Shown here: positions 23,803-33,235 of the stretch, piece by piece
Layout: every line of letters starts with the position of its first letter
How positions within the stretch are numbered: position 1 is the stretch's first letter
Assembly: GCA_946480925.1 (NCBI GenBank)
Contig: CAMLLU010000051.1
Coordinates: forward strand, 1-40,335
Direction: 5' to 3'
Length of the DNA stretch: 40,335 nt
Source of the DNA: an uncultured Rivibacter sp.
GTDB lineage: Bacteria > Pseudomonadota > Gammaproteobacteria > Burkholderiales > Burkholderiaceae
Program-made: the position numbers and the translations under genes
Notes under the pieces: generated by a model
Told to the model about the DNA's origin: nothing
Database searches by the model: none
What the model saw: only the letters and a program-made list of their open reading frames with translations

Positions 23803-25668
23803 CTACGACACCAGCCCCCGCAACACATTCAACAGCTTGCGCGGCTGCACCGGCTTGAACAGCACGGGGTGCCCGCTGTCGGTCGCGCGACGCATCTCTT
23901 CGTGGGTGGTGTCGCCGGTGATCAGCACCGCCGGCACCGCGTAGCCGCAGTGCTTGCGCACCATCTCGATGGCGGCAATGCCGTCGGGCCCCTGCCCCAG
24001 GTGCAGGTCCGACAGCACCAGGTCGGGTGGCAGATCCAGCACGCGCAGCACGGCCTCGGCACCTTCGAGCGACGACGCGGTGAGGGCCTGGTAGCCCCAC
24101 TCGTGCAGCAGGATGGACAGGCCTTCGCGGATGGGCTCCTCGTCGTCGATCACGAGCACGGTGCGCGGCTGCAGCGCCGGCAGCGGCAAGGTGTCGGCCG
24201 CGGCGGTCACGTTCTGGATCTCGGCCAGCCCGCCCAGTTCGATGCCCACGCGGAACATCGTGCCGCGCCCCGGCTGCGAGGTGATGGTGAGCCCGTGGCC
24301 GAGCAGGCGTGCCAGGCGCTTCACGATGGCCAGCCCCATGCCCAGGCCCTGGGCGCGCGAACGCTCGCCGTGGCCCACTTGATAGAACTCGTCGAACACC
24401 TTGGGCAGGTTGGCGGCCGAGATGCCCACGCCGGTGTCCCACACCTCCACGTTGATGTGCGTGCGGGTGGAGCGCGCCACCACCACGATGCCGCCTTCAC
24501 GCGTGTACTTGATGGCGTTCTGAATGAGGTTGCCGAGGATGCGCTCGAGCAATTGCGGGTCGCTGCTCACCGACTTGCCGCCTGGCGAGAAACGCAGCCC
24601 CAGACCGGCCAGCTCGGCCTGCCCCGCGAAATGCATGTGCAGCCGGCGGAACAGGTCGCGCAAGGGGAAGTGCTGGATGTTCGGTTCGATGGTGCCGGCG
24701 TCCAGGCGCGACACGTCGAGCATGGCGTTGAACGAACGGTCCAGCCCGTCGATCGAGCGCATCACGTTGCGCACCACCGGCTCGTCAGCGCTGCCTTGCA
24801 GGCGCTTTTCGAGCGTGGCCGCAAACAGGCCCAGCGCATGCACCGGCTGGCGCAGGTCGTGGCTGGCGATGGCGAGGAAGCGGCTTTTTTCCTGGTCGGC
24901 GCGCATGGCCTGGTCGCGCTCGGCCTCGGCAGCGCGAATGCGGTCGTCACGCTCGATGAGCGCACGCGCCATGTTCTGCCACGCCCGCCGGCGCAGCACC
25001 GAGAGCGCGGCCGCGGCAGCCGCCAGCAACACCAGCCCCACCGCAAGCAACGGCGGCCACCACCGTGTTTGCTCGGCCCACAGGGCCAGGGCCGCAGACA
25101 ACGGAAGCGCCGCCGACACACCCGCCTGCACCCTCAGCGGCGCGAGGCTGGCCGCGGCCACCAGCGAGAGCCCGCCCATCAGCAATGCGAGCAGTTGGAG
25201 TTGCGGCAACTGCGCCACCAGGCCCTGCAGCCACGGCGCCAGCGCCAGCCAGGCCAATGCATGCGCACCCAGCCAGCGGTAGGCCCGCCGCAGCCGCCGC
25301 GTGTCACCGGCCACGCGCGCCCGCCGGCGCAACAGCCATGGCATGGCGCCCCAGGCACCCCCAGCTGCCAGCGTACAAGTGGCCCACGCCGCGAGCCACG
25401 GCGAGGCAGGCGCCAACAGCACAGTGGCCACCCAGACGACCAGTGCCATCGCCAACACCACCGGGGCCGCGTCGATGACCGCGTGCACGGCCGCGTCACG
25501 CAGCCGGCGCTCGATGGCGCGCCGTTCCAGGCGCTGCGGGTCTGCGTACTCGGCCTGAGCGGGCCCCGCCACACCACCGACCACCACAAAACTCGCCCGC
25601 GGCTCGCTGCTCGTGTCGTGGGGCGAGTCGAGCGTCTCGAGCGAAACCTGCGGCGGTTGGGCCGTCAC
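23803..25668 (-). CDS. Membrane hybrid histidine kinase with C-terminal receiver
   Basis: A 621-residue protein. Residues about 45-215 contain six or so hydrophobic segments. A short coiled coil (RDDRIRAAEAERDQAMRADQEK) leads to the HisKA box FLAIASHDLRQPVHALGLF with phospho-acceptor His270. The ATPase domain has NLIQNAIKYT (N box), DTGVGI and GLGMGLAIVKRL. The C-terminal receiver (about 500-621) has IDDEE and phospho-acceptor Asp554 (LSDLHLG). The GTG at 25668 overlaps the response-regulator stop (GTGA), so the two are coupled. The input is probably sensed in the membrane. The closest T6SS gene is 1.5 kb away; a regulatory link is only positional. Confidence 0.9.
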   Translation of the reverse strand: MTAQPPQVSLETLDSPHDTSSEPRASFVVVGGVAGPAQAEYADPQRLERRAIERRLRDAAVHAVIDAAPVVLAMALVVWVATVLLAPASPWLAAWATCTLAAGGAWGAMPWLLRRRARVAGDTRRLRRAYRWLGAHALAWLALAPWLQGLVAQLPQLQLLALLMGGLSLVAAASLAPLRVQAGVSAALPLSAALALWAEQTRWWPPLLAVGLVLLAAAAAALSVLRRRAWQNMARALIERDDRIRAAEAERDQAMRADQEKSRFLAIASHDLRQPVHALGLFAATLEKRLQGSADEPVVRNVMRSIDGLDRSFNAMLDVSRLDAGTIEPNIQHFPLRDLFRRLHMHFAGQAELAGLGLRFSPGGKSVSSDPQLLERILGNLIQNAIKYTREGGIVVVARSTRTHINVEVWDTGVGISAANLPKVFDEFYQVGHGERSRAQGLGMGLAIVKRLARLLGHGLTITSQPGRGTMFRVGIELGGLAEIQNVTAAADTLPLPALQPRTVLVIDDEEPIREGLSILLHEWGYQALTASSLEGAEAVLRVLDLPPDLVLSDLHLGQGPDGIAAIEMVRKHCGYAVPAVLITGDTTHEEMRRATDSGHPVLFKPVQPRKLLNVLRGLVS

Positions 25669-26354
25669 CTGAAGAGGCTGATCATGTGGGAGCGCGATTT
25701 CACGTCCAGCGCCAGCAGCAGCGACGACACGTAGTTCTTCACCGTGCCCAGCGACAAGCCCATGGAGTTGCTGATTTCCTGGTTGGTGCAGCCCGACAGC
25801 ACGAGCTCCAGGATCTCGAGGTGACGCGGGCCGAGCTCGGCCACGCGGTCGTACATGGCCGACGACGGGAAGCGCGGGAACAGCGCGCTGTTGGGCGCCA
25901 GCGCACGCGCTTCGGGGCCGCCCTGGGGCCACAGCAGCGCCGACAGCGTGGCGCGCATCTCGGACATCATGGCGCCCTTGGGCACGTAGCCCGCGGCGCC
26001 CAGTGCACGGGCCTGGCGGATCACGAATTCGTCCTGCGTGCCGCTGAACACCGCGATGCGGGCGTTGGGATGCGCCTGGATGAACTGCCGCAGGCCCTGG
26101 AGGCCTTTGCAGTCGGCCAGGTTGAGGTCGAGCAGCACGGCATCGACGTGGCCTTCGCGGACGTAGATGTCGAGCGCCTCCTGCAGCGAACTGGCCTCGA
26201 GCCATTCGATCCGCACGCCTTGCAGCTCGGTGTAGAGCGTCTTCACGCCAAAGCGCACCAGTTCGTGGTCGTCGACCAACAACACTTTGCGAGCCGGGGC
26301 CGAGGCTGAACCTGCCGACGAAGCATCGGCAGGTTGTGTGGCGGTGGCAAGCAT
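25665..26354 (-). CDS. NarL/FixJ-family response regulator
   Basis: A 229-residue protein: receiver domain (about 22-140) with VDDHE, phospho-acceptor Asp76 in VLLDLNL and Lys in GYVPKGA. A LuxR-type helix-turn-helix follows (about 165-225: LGPRHLEILELVLSGCTNQEISNSMGLSLGTVKNYVSSLL). It should bind DNA as a dimer when phosphorylated, presumably by the hybrid kinase directly downstream. The ATG at 26354 follows GAGGAGGA. It is the promoter-proximal gene of the pair and diverges from the riboswitch-controlled exporter. Confidence 0.93.
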   Translation of the reverse strand: MLATATQPADASSAGSASAPARKVLLVDDHELVRFGVKTLYTELQGVRIEWLEASSLQEALDIYVREGHVDAVLLDLNLADCKGLQGLRQFIQAHPNARIAVFSGTQDEFVIRQARALGAAGYVPKGAMMSEMRATLSALLWPQGGPEARALAPNSALFPRFPSSAMYDRVAELGPRHLEILELVLSGCTNQEISNSMGLSLGTVKNYVSSLLLALDVKSRSHMISLFR

Positions 26355-26548
26355 TGGAGTCCTCCTCTATGGACGCCTTCGCTCCGCAGGAACAGCAGTG
26401 CGAACGCGAGGACACACTTGTCTGAACGGGACGGCCATCTTAGGCCTGCCGCGTGACGGATGCACCCATTCGACATGGGAAAAGAGGGCATTTCCCCCAA
26501 AGTAGGGACGGCACGGCATTCGCCCTGGCCGTGCGCCACGGGCCCCGC

Positions 26549-26554
26549 TACACT
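26549..26554 (+). promoter_or_regulatory. Possible -10 element for the riboswitch RNA
   Basis: TACACT lies about 7-10 bases before the expected 5' end of the yybP-ykoY RNA. No good -35 is visible at 17 bases upstream (the area is GC-rich), so this is a weak call. Confidence 0.3.
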
Positions 26555-26560
26555 CGCGCC

Positions 26561-26745
26561 TTCGTCATTGGGGAGTAGCCGCCCTGCACCTGCTGCAGGG
26601 GCCTGCGTCAACACACTTGGCACCCGCCTCGGGAGCCATGGCACAGGCAGCAGCTCGACCGGAAGGCCCGTTCGCCTTCCTCGCCTGGCAAGACCTTTGA
26701 CTGCACGTGCTTCCCGCAGTGGGCCGGGGGAGCGGTGCAGTCATC
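26561..26745 (+). ncRNA. yybP-ykoY (Mn2+) riboswitch
   Basis: The leader contains class hallmarks in order: ttggggagtagcc (26569-26580), gcgtcaacacacttgg (about 26603-26620), cctcgggagcc (about 26627) and ggcaagacctttg (26687-26699). These match the conserved loops of yybP-ykoY RNAs, which bind Mn2+ between the two helical legs and control Mn export genes. Downstream, gactgcac (26699-26706) can pair with gtgcagtc (26735-26742), enclosing a gggggag sequence, which suggests a stem that hides a ribosome site. The controlled gene is a UPF0016/Gdt1-type exporter, a known partner of this class. The 5' boundary is approximate. Confidence 0.85.
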
Positions 26746-26775
26746 GTGTTTCTGCGGCCCTCGGACTCCTTTCTC

Positions 26776-27351
26776 GTGGAAGCCTTTTTTGTTTCGACCG
26801 GTGTGGTCGCCCTCGGTGAAATGGGCGACAAGACGCAGCTGCTGGCCATGCTGCTGGCAGCGCGCTTCCGGCGCCCGCTGCCCATCATTGCGGGCATCCT
26901 CGTGGCCACGCTGGCCAACCATGCTGCCGCGGGCGCCCTGGGCGGCTGGGCGGCGCAGGCGCTCGGGCCCGACCTGCTGCGCTGGGTCATCGGCGGCTCG
27001 TTCCTCGCCATGGCGGCGTGGATGCTGGTGCCCGACGAGATCGACGACGACACCGACACCGCGCCGCGCTTCGGCGTGTTCGGCACCACGCTGGTGGCTT
27101 TCTTCATGGCCGAGATGGGCGACAAGACCCAGATCGCGACGGTGGCGCTCGCCGCGCGCTACCCCGAACTGCTGGCCGTGGTGGCCGGCACCACGCTGGG
27201 CATGATGCTGGCCAACGTGCCGGCGGTGTTCATGGGGGAGCGTGTGGCCAGGAAGGTGCCGATGCGGCTCGTGCACGGCATTGCCGCGGCCATCTTCGCG
27301 GCGTTGGGGGTGAGCACGTTGCTGGGCTTGGGCAACGGCATGCTGGCCTGA
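26776..27351 (+). CDS. UPF0016/Gdt1 (TMEM165)-family Mn2+ exporter
   Basis: A 191-residue integral membrane protein with two homologous halves. Each carries the family motif E-x-G-D-K-[ST]: ALGEMGDKTQ (about 13-22) and FMAEMGDKTQ (about 107-116). Six or seven hydrophobic segments and a loop with DEIDDDTDT between halves fit the family. Bacterial members export Mn2+ (MneA type). The GTG at 26776 is chosen because MEAFFVSTGVVALGEMGDKTQ matches family N-termini; a GTG at 26746 would be closer to the riboswitch. The leader carries a Mn riboswitch, so the gene should be induced by excess Mn. Confidence 0.88.
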   Translation: MEAFFVSTGVVALGEMGDKTQLLAMLLAARFRRPLPIIAGILVATLANHAAAGALGGWAAQALGPDLLRWVIGGSFLAMAAWMLVPDEIDDDTDTAPRFGVFGTTLVAFFMAEMGDKTQIATVALAARYPELLAVVAGTTLGMMLANVPAVFMGERVARKVPMRLVHGIAAAIFAALGVSTLLGLGNGMLA

Positions 27352-27691
27352 GCCAAAAGAAAGCAAGCGCACACGCAGCCGCAGCGACGCATGCCGCGAC
27401 AAGCCTCACGGCCTGTCACAGCACGGTCAAGTGCGATGCCGCAAGAATGACTCCTATTCCTATCGCAAACCGGAATTCATTGCGACGTTGCGCTTGCGAT
27501 GCCTGTGCACCCATTGCACAGTCACGCCGCAACGCGCTCGCGAAGATCCAGTGACAAGGATCAGGCTGTTTGCACTGCGAACAGACCCGAGCCACTCGCG
27601 TCCACACTTCAGTGGAAGGCATCCAAGGGGGTTTTTGCACGGCACCACGCTGGTGCCGGTGGGTCAATCTTTGTTTGATGGGGTGAATGCC
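27352..27691. other. 340-bp region without a recognised gene
   Basis: No protein or RNA gene is recognised. A perfect seven-bp hairpin (ggcacca/tggtgcc, 27641-27657) lies about 35 bp before the next start codon, preceded by ggggtttttg. No good intrinsic terminator follows the exporter gene. GC is lower in the middle (27440-27600) than in its neighbours. Confidence 0.4.
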
Positions 27692-28003
27692 ATGTCCGAC
27701 GATCAAGCCACAGAGACCTTCGACCGCGACGCCGTCTACCGCCGCACGCACGCGGGCCAGCGTGAACTGATCTCGCCTTCAGGCCGGCTGCAACCGCTGG
27801 AACGCCGCTTCCTGGCCTTGGTGACCGGGCACACGCCCGTGCACGTGCTGGAAGAACTGGCCGGCCACGACCCGCAGCTGTCCGGGGCCGTCACGGCGCT
27901 GTGCGCCCAAGGTCTGATCGACCAGGAAGACGACGAGCCGACCTCGTGGTTCGACATGCTGGGCGACACGGCACTGCCGCCCACCGAACCCTGCCTTCAA
28001 TAG
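27692..28003 (+). CDS. Small conserved-looking protein, function unknown
   Basis: A 103-residue protein from the ATG at 27692. It contains YRRTHAGQRELISPSGRLQPLERRFLALVTGHTP, then a VLEELAGHDPQLSGAVTALCAQGLIDQ stretch and an acidic C-terminus. The helical pattern HVLEEL...LSGAVTALCAQGLI looks like a winged-helix recognition unit. The long hydrophilic N-terminus with a T-x-A-G-x-x-E-L motif recurs in small regulators of betaproteobacteria, but I do not recognise a named family. The longer open frame upstream lacks coding character. It converges on the tetR gene 31 bp away. Confidence 0.65.
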   Translation: MSDDQATETFDRDAVYRRTHAGQRELISPSGRLQPLERRFLALVTGHTPVHVLEELAGHDPQLSGAVTALCAQGLIDQEDDEPTSWFDMLGDTALPPTEPCLQ

Positions 28004-28034
28004 GCTTCAATAGGCGGTCTTCAACAGGCGCCCC

Positions 28035-28670
28035 TCACTCACCTGCGGCCCGCTCGCGCGGGCCGTAGGCCGCGAGGATCACCTCCACAGCCCGCGCCAC
28101 GGCCTGCTTGATCTGCGCGCGAGTGAAAGACTCCTGCAGGCCGAAGATCCAGCGCCAGTCGATCTCGGAGCTGAACAGCGCCAGCACGTGCTGCGCCGCC
28201 GATTCCGGGTCTTTCACGTCGAGCAGGCCCGCCTCGGTGGCGCCGGCCAGGTAGGCCTCCATCGCGTCGGTGGCCTGCTGCGGGCCGAACTTCCAGAACT
28301 GCCTGCCGATGTCGGACTTCGCGGCCTCGGCAATGACCATGCGCCGCACGGCGATCGCCTCAGGCGCGGTGATGGCCACCAGCAACCGCTCGCCCAGCTT
28401 GGTGAGCAACACACGCGGCTCTTCACGGGCCAGCGAAGGCAGCTCCTGGAACATGGGCTCCACTTCGGCGCCCACCTTGTGCTGCACGACCTCGAAGAAC
28501 AACTCCTCCTTCGACGGGAAGTAGCTGTACAGCGTGGCCTTGGAGCCGCCCATGCGGGCGGCGATCTCCGACATCGACGTGCGCTCGAAGCCGAATTCCA
28601 TGAACACCTCGGCTGCGGTGTCCAGGATGGCTTCGCGCTTCTCTTCAGTACGAACTCGCACGCTTGACAT
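28035..28670 (-). CDS. TetR/AcrR-family repressor of the RND operon
   Basis: A 211-residue TetR regulator. The N-terminal helix-turn-helix (about 10-58) reads REAILDTAAEVFMEFGFERTSMSEIAARMGGSKATLYSYFPSKEELF. The C-terminal ligand domain resembles the AefR-like subgroup (ARRMVIAEAAKSDIGRQFW-type sequence near 107-125). It is divergent from the efflux operon with a shared 108-bp intergenic region that carries two palindromes, so it probably represses both itself and the pump. The ATG at 28670 abuts an AAAGGA site; a GTG three codons later (28661) has better spacing and may be the true start. Confidence 0.9.
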   Translation of the reverse strand: MSSVRVRTEEKREAILDTAAEVFMEFGFERTSMSEIAARMGGSKATLYSYFPSKEELFFEVVQHKVGAEVEPMFQELPSLAREEPRVLLTKLGERLLVAITAPEAIAVRRMVIAEAAKSDIGRQFWKFGPQQATDAMEAYLAGATEAGLLDVKDPESAAQHVLALFSSEIDWRWIFGLQESFTRAQIKQAVARAVEVILAAYGPRERAAGE

Positions 28671-28676
28671 TCCTTT

Positions 28677-28696
28677 ACTGAACCAGTGAGTTCAGT
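28677..28696. promoter_or_regulatory. Inverted repeat overlapping the tetR transcription start (operator 1)
   Basis: The sequence actgaac-N6-gttcagt is a perfect 7+7 inverted repeat. On the minus strand a promoter TTGACT (28722-28717), 17 bp, AATACT (28699-28694) would start transcription near 28687, inside this repeat. This is a good autoregulatory operator layout. Confidence 0.65.
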
Positions 28697-28722
28697 ATTG
28701 CTTGACGACACCTCTAAGTCAA
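28694..28722 (-). promoter_or_regulatory. tetR promoter
   Basis: Minus-strand TTGACT (28722-28717) and AATACT (28699-28694) are separated by exactly 17 bp, a good sigma-70 match in a GC-rich genome. The -10 element overlaps operator 1. Confidence 0.6.
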
Positions 28723-28733
28723 GCCAATAATTG

Positions 28734-28745
28734 AACCGTACGGTT
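28734..28745. promoter_or_regulatory. Perfect palindrome in the efflux promoter (operator 2)
   Basis: aaccgtacggtt is a perfect 12-bp palindrome located 34 bp before the adaptor start codon and just upstream of an AT-rich tataaat (28750-28756) that may be the -10 of the efflux operon. It shares the half-site tgaac with operator 1 (ttgaacc/ctgaacc). Binding by the adjacent TetR protein would block the operon. Confidence 0.6.
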
Positions 28746-28778
28746 TAGTTATAAATTGTCGCCTCAACGGAGTCCGCC

Positions 28779-29984
28779 ATGCGCAAACCCTTCCTCGCAC
28801 CGATGCCGGTGCTCACCGCGGTGTGTGCCGCCGCCCTGCTCACCGCCTGCGGCAAGCCGCCCATGGGCGGAGGCATGCCGCAGGGCGGCACGCCCACCGT
28901 CGGCGTCGTGGCCGTGCAGTCGCAAAGCGTGGCACTGGCCGCCGAACTGCCGGGCCGCACCTCGGCCTACCAGGTCGCCGAAGTGCGCCCGCAGGTGGGC
29001 GGACTCATCAAGGCGCGCCTGTTCCGCGAAGGCAGCGACGTGAAGGCCGGCGACGTGCTCTACCAGATCGACCCCGCCACTTACCAGGCCTCCTACGGCA
29101 GTGCGCAGGCGGCGCTGGCCAAGGCCGAAGCCAACCTCATTCCGGCACGCGCCAAGGCCGAGCGCTACAAGGAGTTGGTCACCATCCACGCCATCAGCCA
29201 GCAGGACTACGACGACGCCGCCGCGTCGCTGAAGCAGGCCGAAGCCGAGGTGGCCTCGGCCAAGGCGACGCTGGAAACCGACCGCATCAACCTCGGCTAC
29301 ACGCGCATCACCGCGCCCATCTCCGGGCGCATCGGCCGCTCGTCGGTGACGCCGGGCGCGCTGGTCACCGCATCGCAGGCCGACTCGCTGGCCACCGTGC
29401 AGCAGCTCGACCCGATCTACGTGGACGTGACCCAGCCCAGCACCTCGATGCTGCAGCTCAAGCGCGCGCTCGAAGCCGGCCAGCTGCAAAAGAGCGCCGA
29501 CGGTGCCGCCCAGGTGAAGCTCAAGCTCGAAGACGGCAGCACCTATGCGCTGCCCGGCAAGCTGCAGTTCTCGGAGTCCACCGTCGACCAGTCCACCGGC
29601 GCGGTGACGCTGCGCGCCGTGTTCCCCAACCCGAAGGGCGAGTTGCTGCCCGGCATGTACGTGCGGGCCGTGGTCGAAGAAGGCGTGAAGGCCGGCGCAC
29701 TGCTCGTGCCGCAGCGCGGCGTACAGCGTGACGCGGCCGGCAAGCCCACGGCCTACGTGGTGAGCGCCGACAACAAGCTGGAGCTGCGCACCCTCGTCAC
29801 CGAGCGTGCGGTGGGCGATGCCTGGCTCGTGACCGAAGGCCTGAAGGCCGGCGACCGCGTGGTCGTCGAAGGAGTGCAGAACGCACGTCCCGGCGCGGCC
29901 GTGAACGTGCAGCCCTGGGCTCCCGCCGCCGCACCGGCCGCCAGCGCGCCGCGCCTCGCGCAGGCGGACGCCTCGGGCCGCTGA
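28779..29984 (+). CDS. RND efflux periplasmic adaptor (membrane fusion) lipoprotein
   Basis: A 401-residue AcrA/MexA-type adaptor. A lipoprotein signal ends in LLTACG (lipid-attached Cys near residue 25). The lipoyl half-motifs follow ([34 protein letters not shown], then [20 protein letters not shown]) around a coiled-coil hairpin (about 95-165). The beta-barrel domain contains [13 protein letters not shown]. It links the inner-membrane pump to the outer-membrane channel. A CGGAG ribosome site precedes the ATG. It is the first gene of a four-gene operon opposite tetR. Confidence 0.95.
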   Translation: MRKPFLAPMPVLTAVCAAALLTACGKPPMGGGMPQGGTPTVGVVAVQSQSVALAAELPGRTSAYQVAEVRPQVGGLIKARLFREGSDVKAGDVLYQIDPATYQASYGSAQAALAKAEANLIPARAKAERYKELVTIHAISQQDYDDAAASLKQAEAEVASAKATLETDRINLGYTRITAPISGRIGRSSVTPGALVTASQADSLATVQQLDPIYVDVTQPSTSMLQLKRALEAGQLQKSADGAAQVKLKLEDGSTYALPGKLQFSESTVDQSTGAVTLRAVFPNPKGELLPGMYVRAVVEEGVKAGALLVPQRGVQRDAAGKPTAYVVSADNKLELRTLVTERAVGDAWLVTEGLKAGDRVVVEGVQNARPGAAVNVQPWAPAAAPAASAPRLAQADASGR

Positions 29985-30018
29985 ACTTGCAACCGAAGAA
30001 AACAAAGCCGAGGACAAC

Positions 30019-33000
30019 ATGGCCCGCTTCTTCATCGACCGCCCGGTATTCGCCTGGGTGCTCGCCATCGTCGTGATGCTCGCCGGCATGCTGGCGATCA
30101 AGACGTTGCCGATCGCGCAGTACCCCGCCATCGCGGCACCTTCCGTCACCATCAACGCCACCTACCCAGGCGCTTCCGCCAAGACGCTCGAAGACACCGT
30201 CACCCAGGTGATCGAGCAGAAGATGAAGGGCCTGGACAACCTGGACTACATGGCCTCGACCAGCGAGTCCAGCGGCACGGCAACCATCACGCTCACGTTC
30301 AAGAACGGCACCAACCCCGACACCGCGCAGGTGCAGGTGCAGAACAAGCTGTCGCTGGCCACGCCGCTGCTGCCGCAGGAGGTGCAGAACCAGGGCCTCA
30401 CGGTGAACAAGTCTTCCGCGAGCTTCCTCGCGGTGATCGCCTTCACCTCCGAAGACGGCAGCATGACCGACAAGGACCTCGCCGACTACGTGGCCGCCAA
30501 CGTGCAGGACGCGCTGTCGCGTGTGGAAGGCGTGGGCGACACGCAGCTGTTCGGTTCGCAGTACGCCATGCGCATCTGGCTCGACCCGAACAAGCTGCTG
30601 TCATACAAGCTCACGGCGCAGGACGTGAAGACCGCGATCCAGGCCAAGAACGTGCAGGTGTCGGCCGGCCAGCTGGGCGCGCTGCCCGCCGTGCCGGGCC
30701 AGCAGCTCAACGCCACCATCACCGCGCAGACGCGGCTGAAGACGGTCGATCAGTTCCAGGACATCGTGCTGCGCACCAACAGCGACGGCGCACAGGTGAG
30801 GCTGGCCGACGTGGCCCGCGTGGAACTGGGCAGCGAAAGCTACGGCTCGTCCGCCCACTTCAACGGCAAGCCGGCCGCCGGCCTGGCCGTCAAGCTGGCC
30901 ACCGGCGCCAATGCGCTGGACACCGTGGCCGGCATGCAGGCCAAGCTCGACGAGCTGAGCCAGTTCTTCCCCAAGGGCATGAAGGCCCAGCTGCCCTACG
31001 ACACCACGCCTTTCGTGCGCATCGCCGTCGAAGAAGTGGTGAAGACACTGGTCGAAGCTGTGCTGCTGGTGTTCCTGGTGATGTACCTCTTCATGCAGAA
31101 CTTCCGCGCCACGCTGATCCCCACGATCGCGGTGCCGGTGGTGCTGCTGGGCACCTTCGGCGTGCTGTCGGCCTTCGGCTATTCGATCAACACGCTGACC
31201 ATGTTCGCCATGGTGCTGGCCATCGGCCTGCTGGTGGACGACGCCATCGTGGTGGTCGAGAACGTGGAACGGGTGATGCGCGAGGAAGGCCTCGGCCCCA
31301 AGGAAGCAACGCGCAAGTCCATGGGCCAGATCACCGGTGCACTGGTGGGCGTGGCGCTGGTGCTGTCGGCCGTGTTCATCCCGATGGCGTTCTTCGGCGG
31401 CTCGGTGGGCGTGATCTACCGCCAGTTCTCGATCACCATCGTGTCGGCCATGGTGCTGTCGGTGCTGGTGGCCATGGTGCTGACGCCGGCCTTGTGTGCC
31501 ACGCTGCTCAAACCCATTCCGAAGGGCGGGCACGCGCACGGTGAAGGCCCGCTGGGCCGCTTCTTCGGTGCCTTCAACACCTGGTTCGACCGCAGCACGC
31601 AGCGCTACCAGGGCGCGGTGGGCCACGTGCTCAAGCGCGGCGGCCGCTACTTCGTGGTCTACGCGGTGCTCACCGCCGCGGTGGTGTTCGGCTTCCTGAA
31701 GATCCCCGCCGGCTTCCTGCCCGACGAAGACCAGGGCACGTTGTTCGCGATCGTGCAACTGCCGCCCGGTGCCACGCAGAACCGCACCTGGGAAGTGCTG
31801 AAGGAGGTGGAGCACCACTTCCTGGTCGAAGAGAAGGACTCGGTCGACTCGCTCTTCACCGTGGCGGGCTTCAGCTTCGCCGGCAGCGGCCAGAACATGG
31901 GCCTGGCCTTCGTGAAGCTCAAGCCGTGGAACGAGCGCTCGAACGCGGAACAGAAGGCCAATGCGGTGGCCGGCCGTGCGATGCAGGCGCTCGCCAAGGT
32001 GCGCGATGCCAGCATCTTCACCTTCATGCCGCCGGCCGTTTCCGAACTCGGCAACGCCACCGGCTTCGACCTGATGCTGCAGGACCGGGCCAACCTCGGC
32101 CACGAAGCGCTCACGCAGGCACGCAACCAGCTGCTCGGCATGGCGTTGAAGGATCCTTCGATGGTGGCCGTGCGCCCCAACGGCCAGGCCGATACGCCGC
32201 AGCTCGAGCTCGACATCGACGAGCACAAGGCCGGCGCCCTGGGCGTTTCGCTGTCGGACATTCACGCGAACCTCTCGGCCGCGTGGGGCAGCAGCTACGT
32301 CAACGACTTCATCGACAAGGGCCGCGTGAAGAAGGTGTTCCTGCAGGCCGATGCCCCCTTCCGCATGCTGCCGCAGGACATCGACCGCTGGTACGTGAAG
32401 AACGCGAACGGCGACATGGTGTCGTTCGCCAGCTTCGCCACCGCGCGCTGGGCCATGGGTTCGCCGCGTCTGGAGCGCTACAACGGCGTGCCGTCGATGG
32501 AGATCCTCGGCATGGCCATGCCCGGCAAGGCCTCCAGCGGCGAGGTGATGGCCACCATGGAGCGTTATGCCTCGCAATTGCCACCGGGCTTCGGCATCGA
32601 ATGGACCGGCGTGTCGCGCCAGGAGCGCGCCTCGGGCTCGCAGGCCTCGCTGCTGTATGCCGTGTCGCTGCTCTTCGTGTTCCTGTGCCTGGCCGCGCTG
32701 TATGAAAGCTGGGCCATTCCGGCCGCCGTGCTGATGGTGGTGCCGCTGGGCATCCTGGGCTGCATCGTCGCGGCCGTGCTGGGCTGGCACATGAACGACG
32801 TGTACTTCCAGGTCGGCCTGCTCACCACCGTGGGCCTGGCGTCGAAGAACGCCATCCTGATCGTCGAGTTCGCGAAGGAGCTGCACGCGAAGGGCATGGG
32901 CTTGGGCATGGCGGCCATGGAAGCGGCACGCCTGCGCCTGCGCCCCATCCTGATGACCTCGCTCGCGTTCATCCTCGGCGTGCTGCCGATGGCGCTGAAC

Positions 33001-33204
33001 AAGGGCGCGGGCGCCGGTGCGCAGAACGCGCTGGGCTCGGCCGTGATCGGCGGCATGACCTCCGCCACGGTGCTCGCGATCTTCTTCGTGCCGCTGTTCT
33101 TCGTGCTGGTGCTCAAAGCCGCCGAATGGCGCCGCGGCAAGCAGTCGGATGCCGATGCACTGCCCACCACCGCCGTGACCACCACCAACGCACAAGGTCA
33201 TTGA
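30019..33204 (+). CDS. RND multidrug efflux pump, HAE1 family (AcrB/MexB-like)
   Basis: A 1061-residue inner-membrane proton/drug antiporter. The N-terminus [27 protein letters not shown] is the family signature. Twelve membrane segments and two large periplasmic loops are evident. Proton-relay residues are conserved: Asp407-Asp408 in [13 protein letters not shown] (segment 4) and Lys943 in [17 protein letters not shown] (segment 10). Family substrates include drugs, dyes and detergents; the specificity here is not predictable. It starts 34 bp after the adaptor with a GAGGA site, and precedes the outer-membrane factor. Confidence 0.97.
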   Translation: MARFFIDRPVFAWVLAIVVMLAGMLAIKTLPIAQYPAIAAPSVTINATYPGASAKTLEDTVTQVIEQKMKGLDNLDYMASTSESSGTATITLTFKNGTNPDTAQVQVQNKLSLATPLLPQEVQNQGLTVNKSSASFLAVIAFTSEDGSMTDKDLADYVAANVQDALSRVEGVGDTQLFGSQYAMRIWLDPNKLLSYKLTAQDVKTAIQAKNVQVSAGQLGALPAVPGQQLNATITAQTRLKTVDQFQDIVLRTNSDGAQVRLADVARVELGSESYGSSAHFNGKPAAGLAVKLATGANALDTVAGMQAKLDELSQFFPKGMKAQLPYDTTPFVRIAVEEVVKTLVEAVLLVFLVMYLFMQNFRATLIPTIAVPVVLLGTFGVLSAFGYSINTLTMFAMVLAIGLLVDDAIVVVENVERVMREEGLGPKEATRKSMGQITGALVGVALVLSAVFIPMAFFGGSVGVIYRQFSITIVSAMVLSVLVAMVLTPALCATLLKPIPKGGHAHGEGPLGRFFGAFNTWFDRSTQRYQGAVGHVLKRGGRYFVVYAVLTAAVVFGFLKIPAGFLPDEDQGTLFAIVQLPPGATQNRTWEVLKEVEHHFLVEEKDSVDSLFTVAGFSFAGSGQNMGLAFVKLKPWNERSNAEQKANAVAGRAMQALAKVRDASIFTFMPPAVSELGNATGFDLMLQDRANLGHEALTQARNQLLGMALKDPSMVAVRPNGQADTPQLELDIDEHKAGALGVSLSDIHANLSAAWGSSYVNDFIDKGRVKKVFLQADAPFRMLPQDIDRWYVKNANGDMVSFASFATARWAMGSPRLERYNGVPSMEILGMAMPGKASSGEVMATMERYASQLPPGFGIEWTGVSRQERASGSQASLLYAVSLLFVFLCLAALYESWAIPAAVLMVVPLGILGCIVAAVLGWHMNDVYFQVGLLTTVGLASKNAILIVEFAKELHAKGMGLGMAAMEAARLRLRPILMTSLAFILGVLPMALNKGAGAGAQNALGSAVIGGMTSATVLAIFFVPLFFVLVLKAAEWRRGKQSDADALPTTAVTTTNAQGH

Positions 33205-33235
33205 GATGGCCCGTTCGACGACCTACGGAGAAAAC

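Noticed and set aside
25669..26415. A longer kinase frame starting upstream of 25668
   Set aside because: It overlaps the response regulator in another frame and lacks membrane or sensor character. The GTG overlap at 25668 fits.
30601..33201. An 866-codon minus-strand frame opposite the RND pump
   Set aside because: Same cause: antisense frame of a GC-rich gene, with a His/Gln-rich product and no ribosome site.
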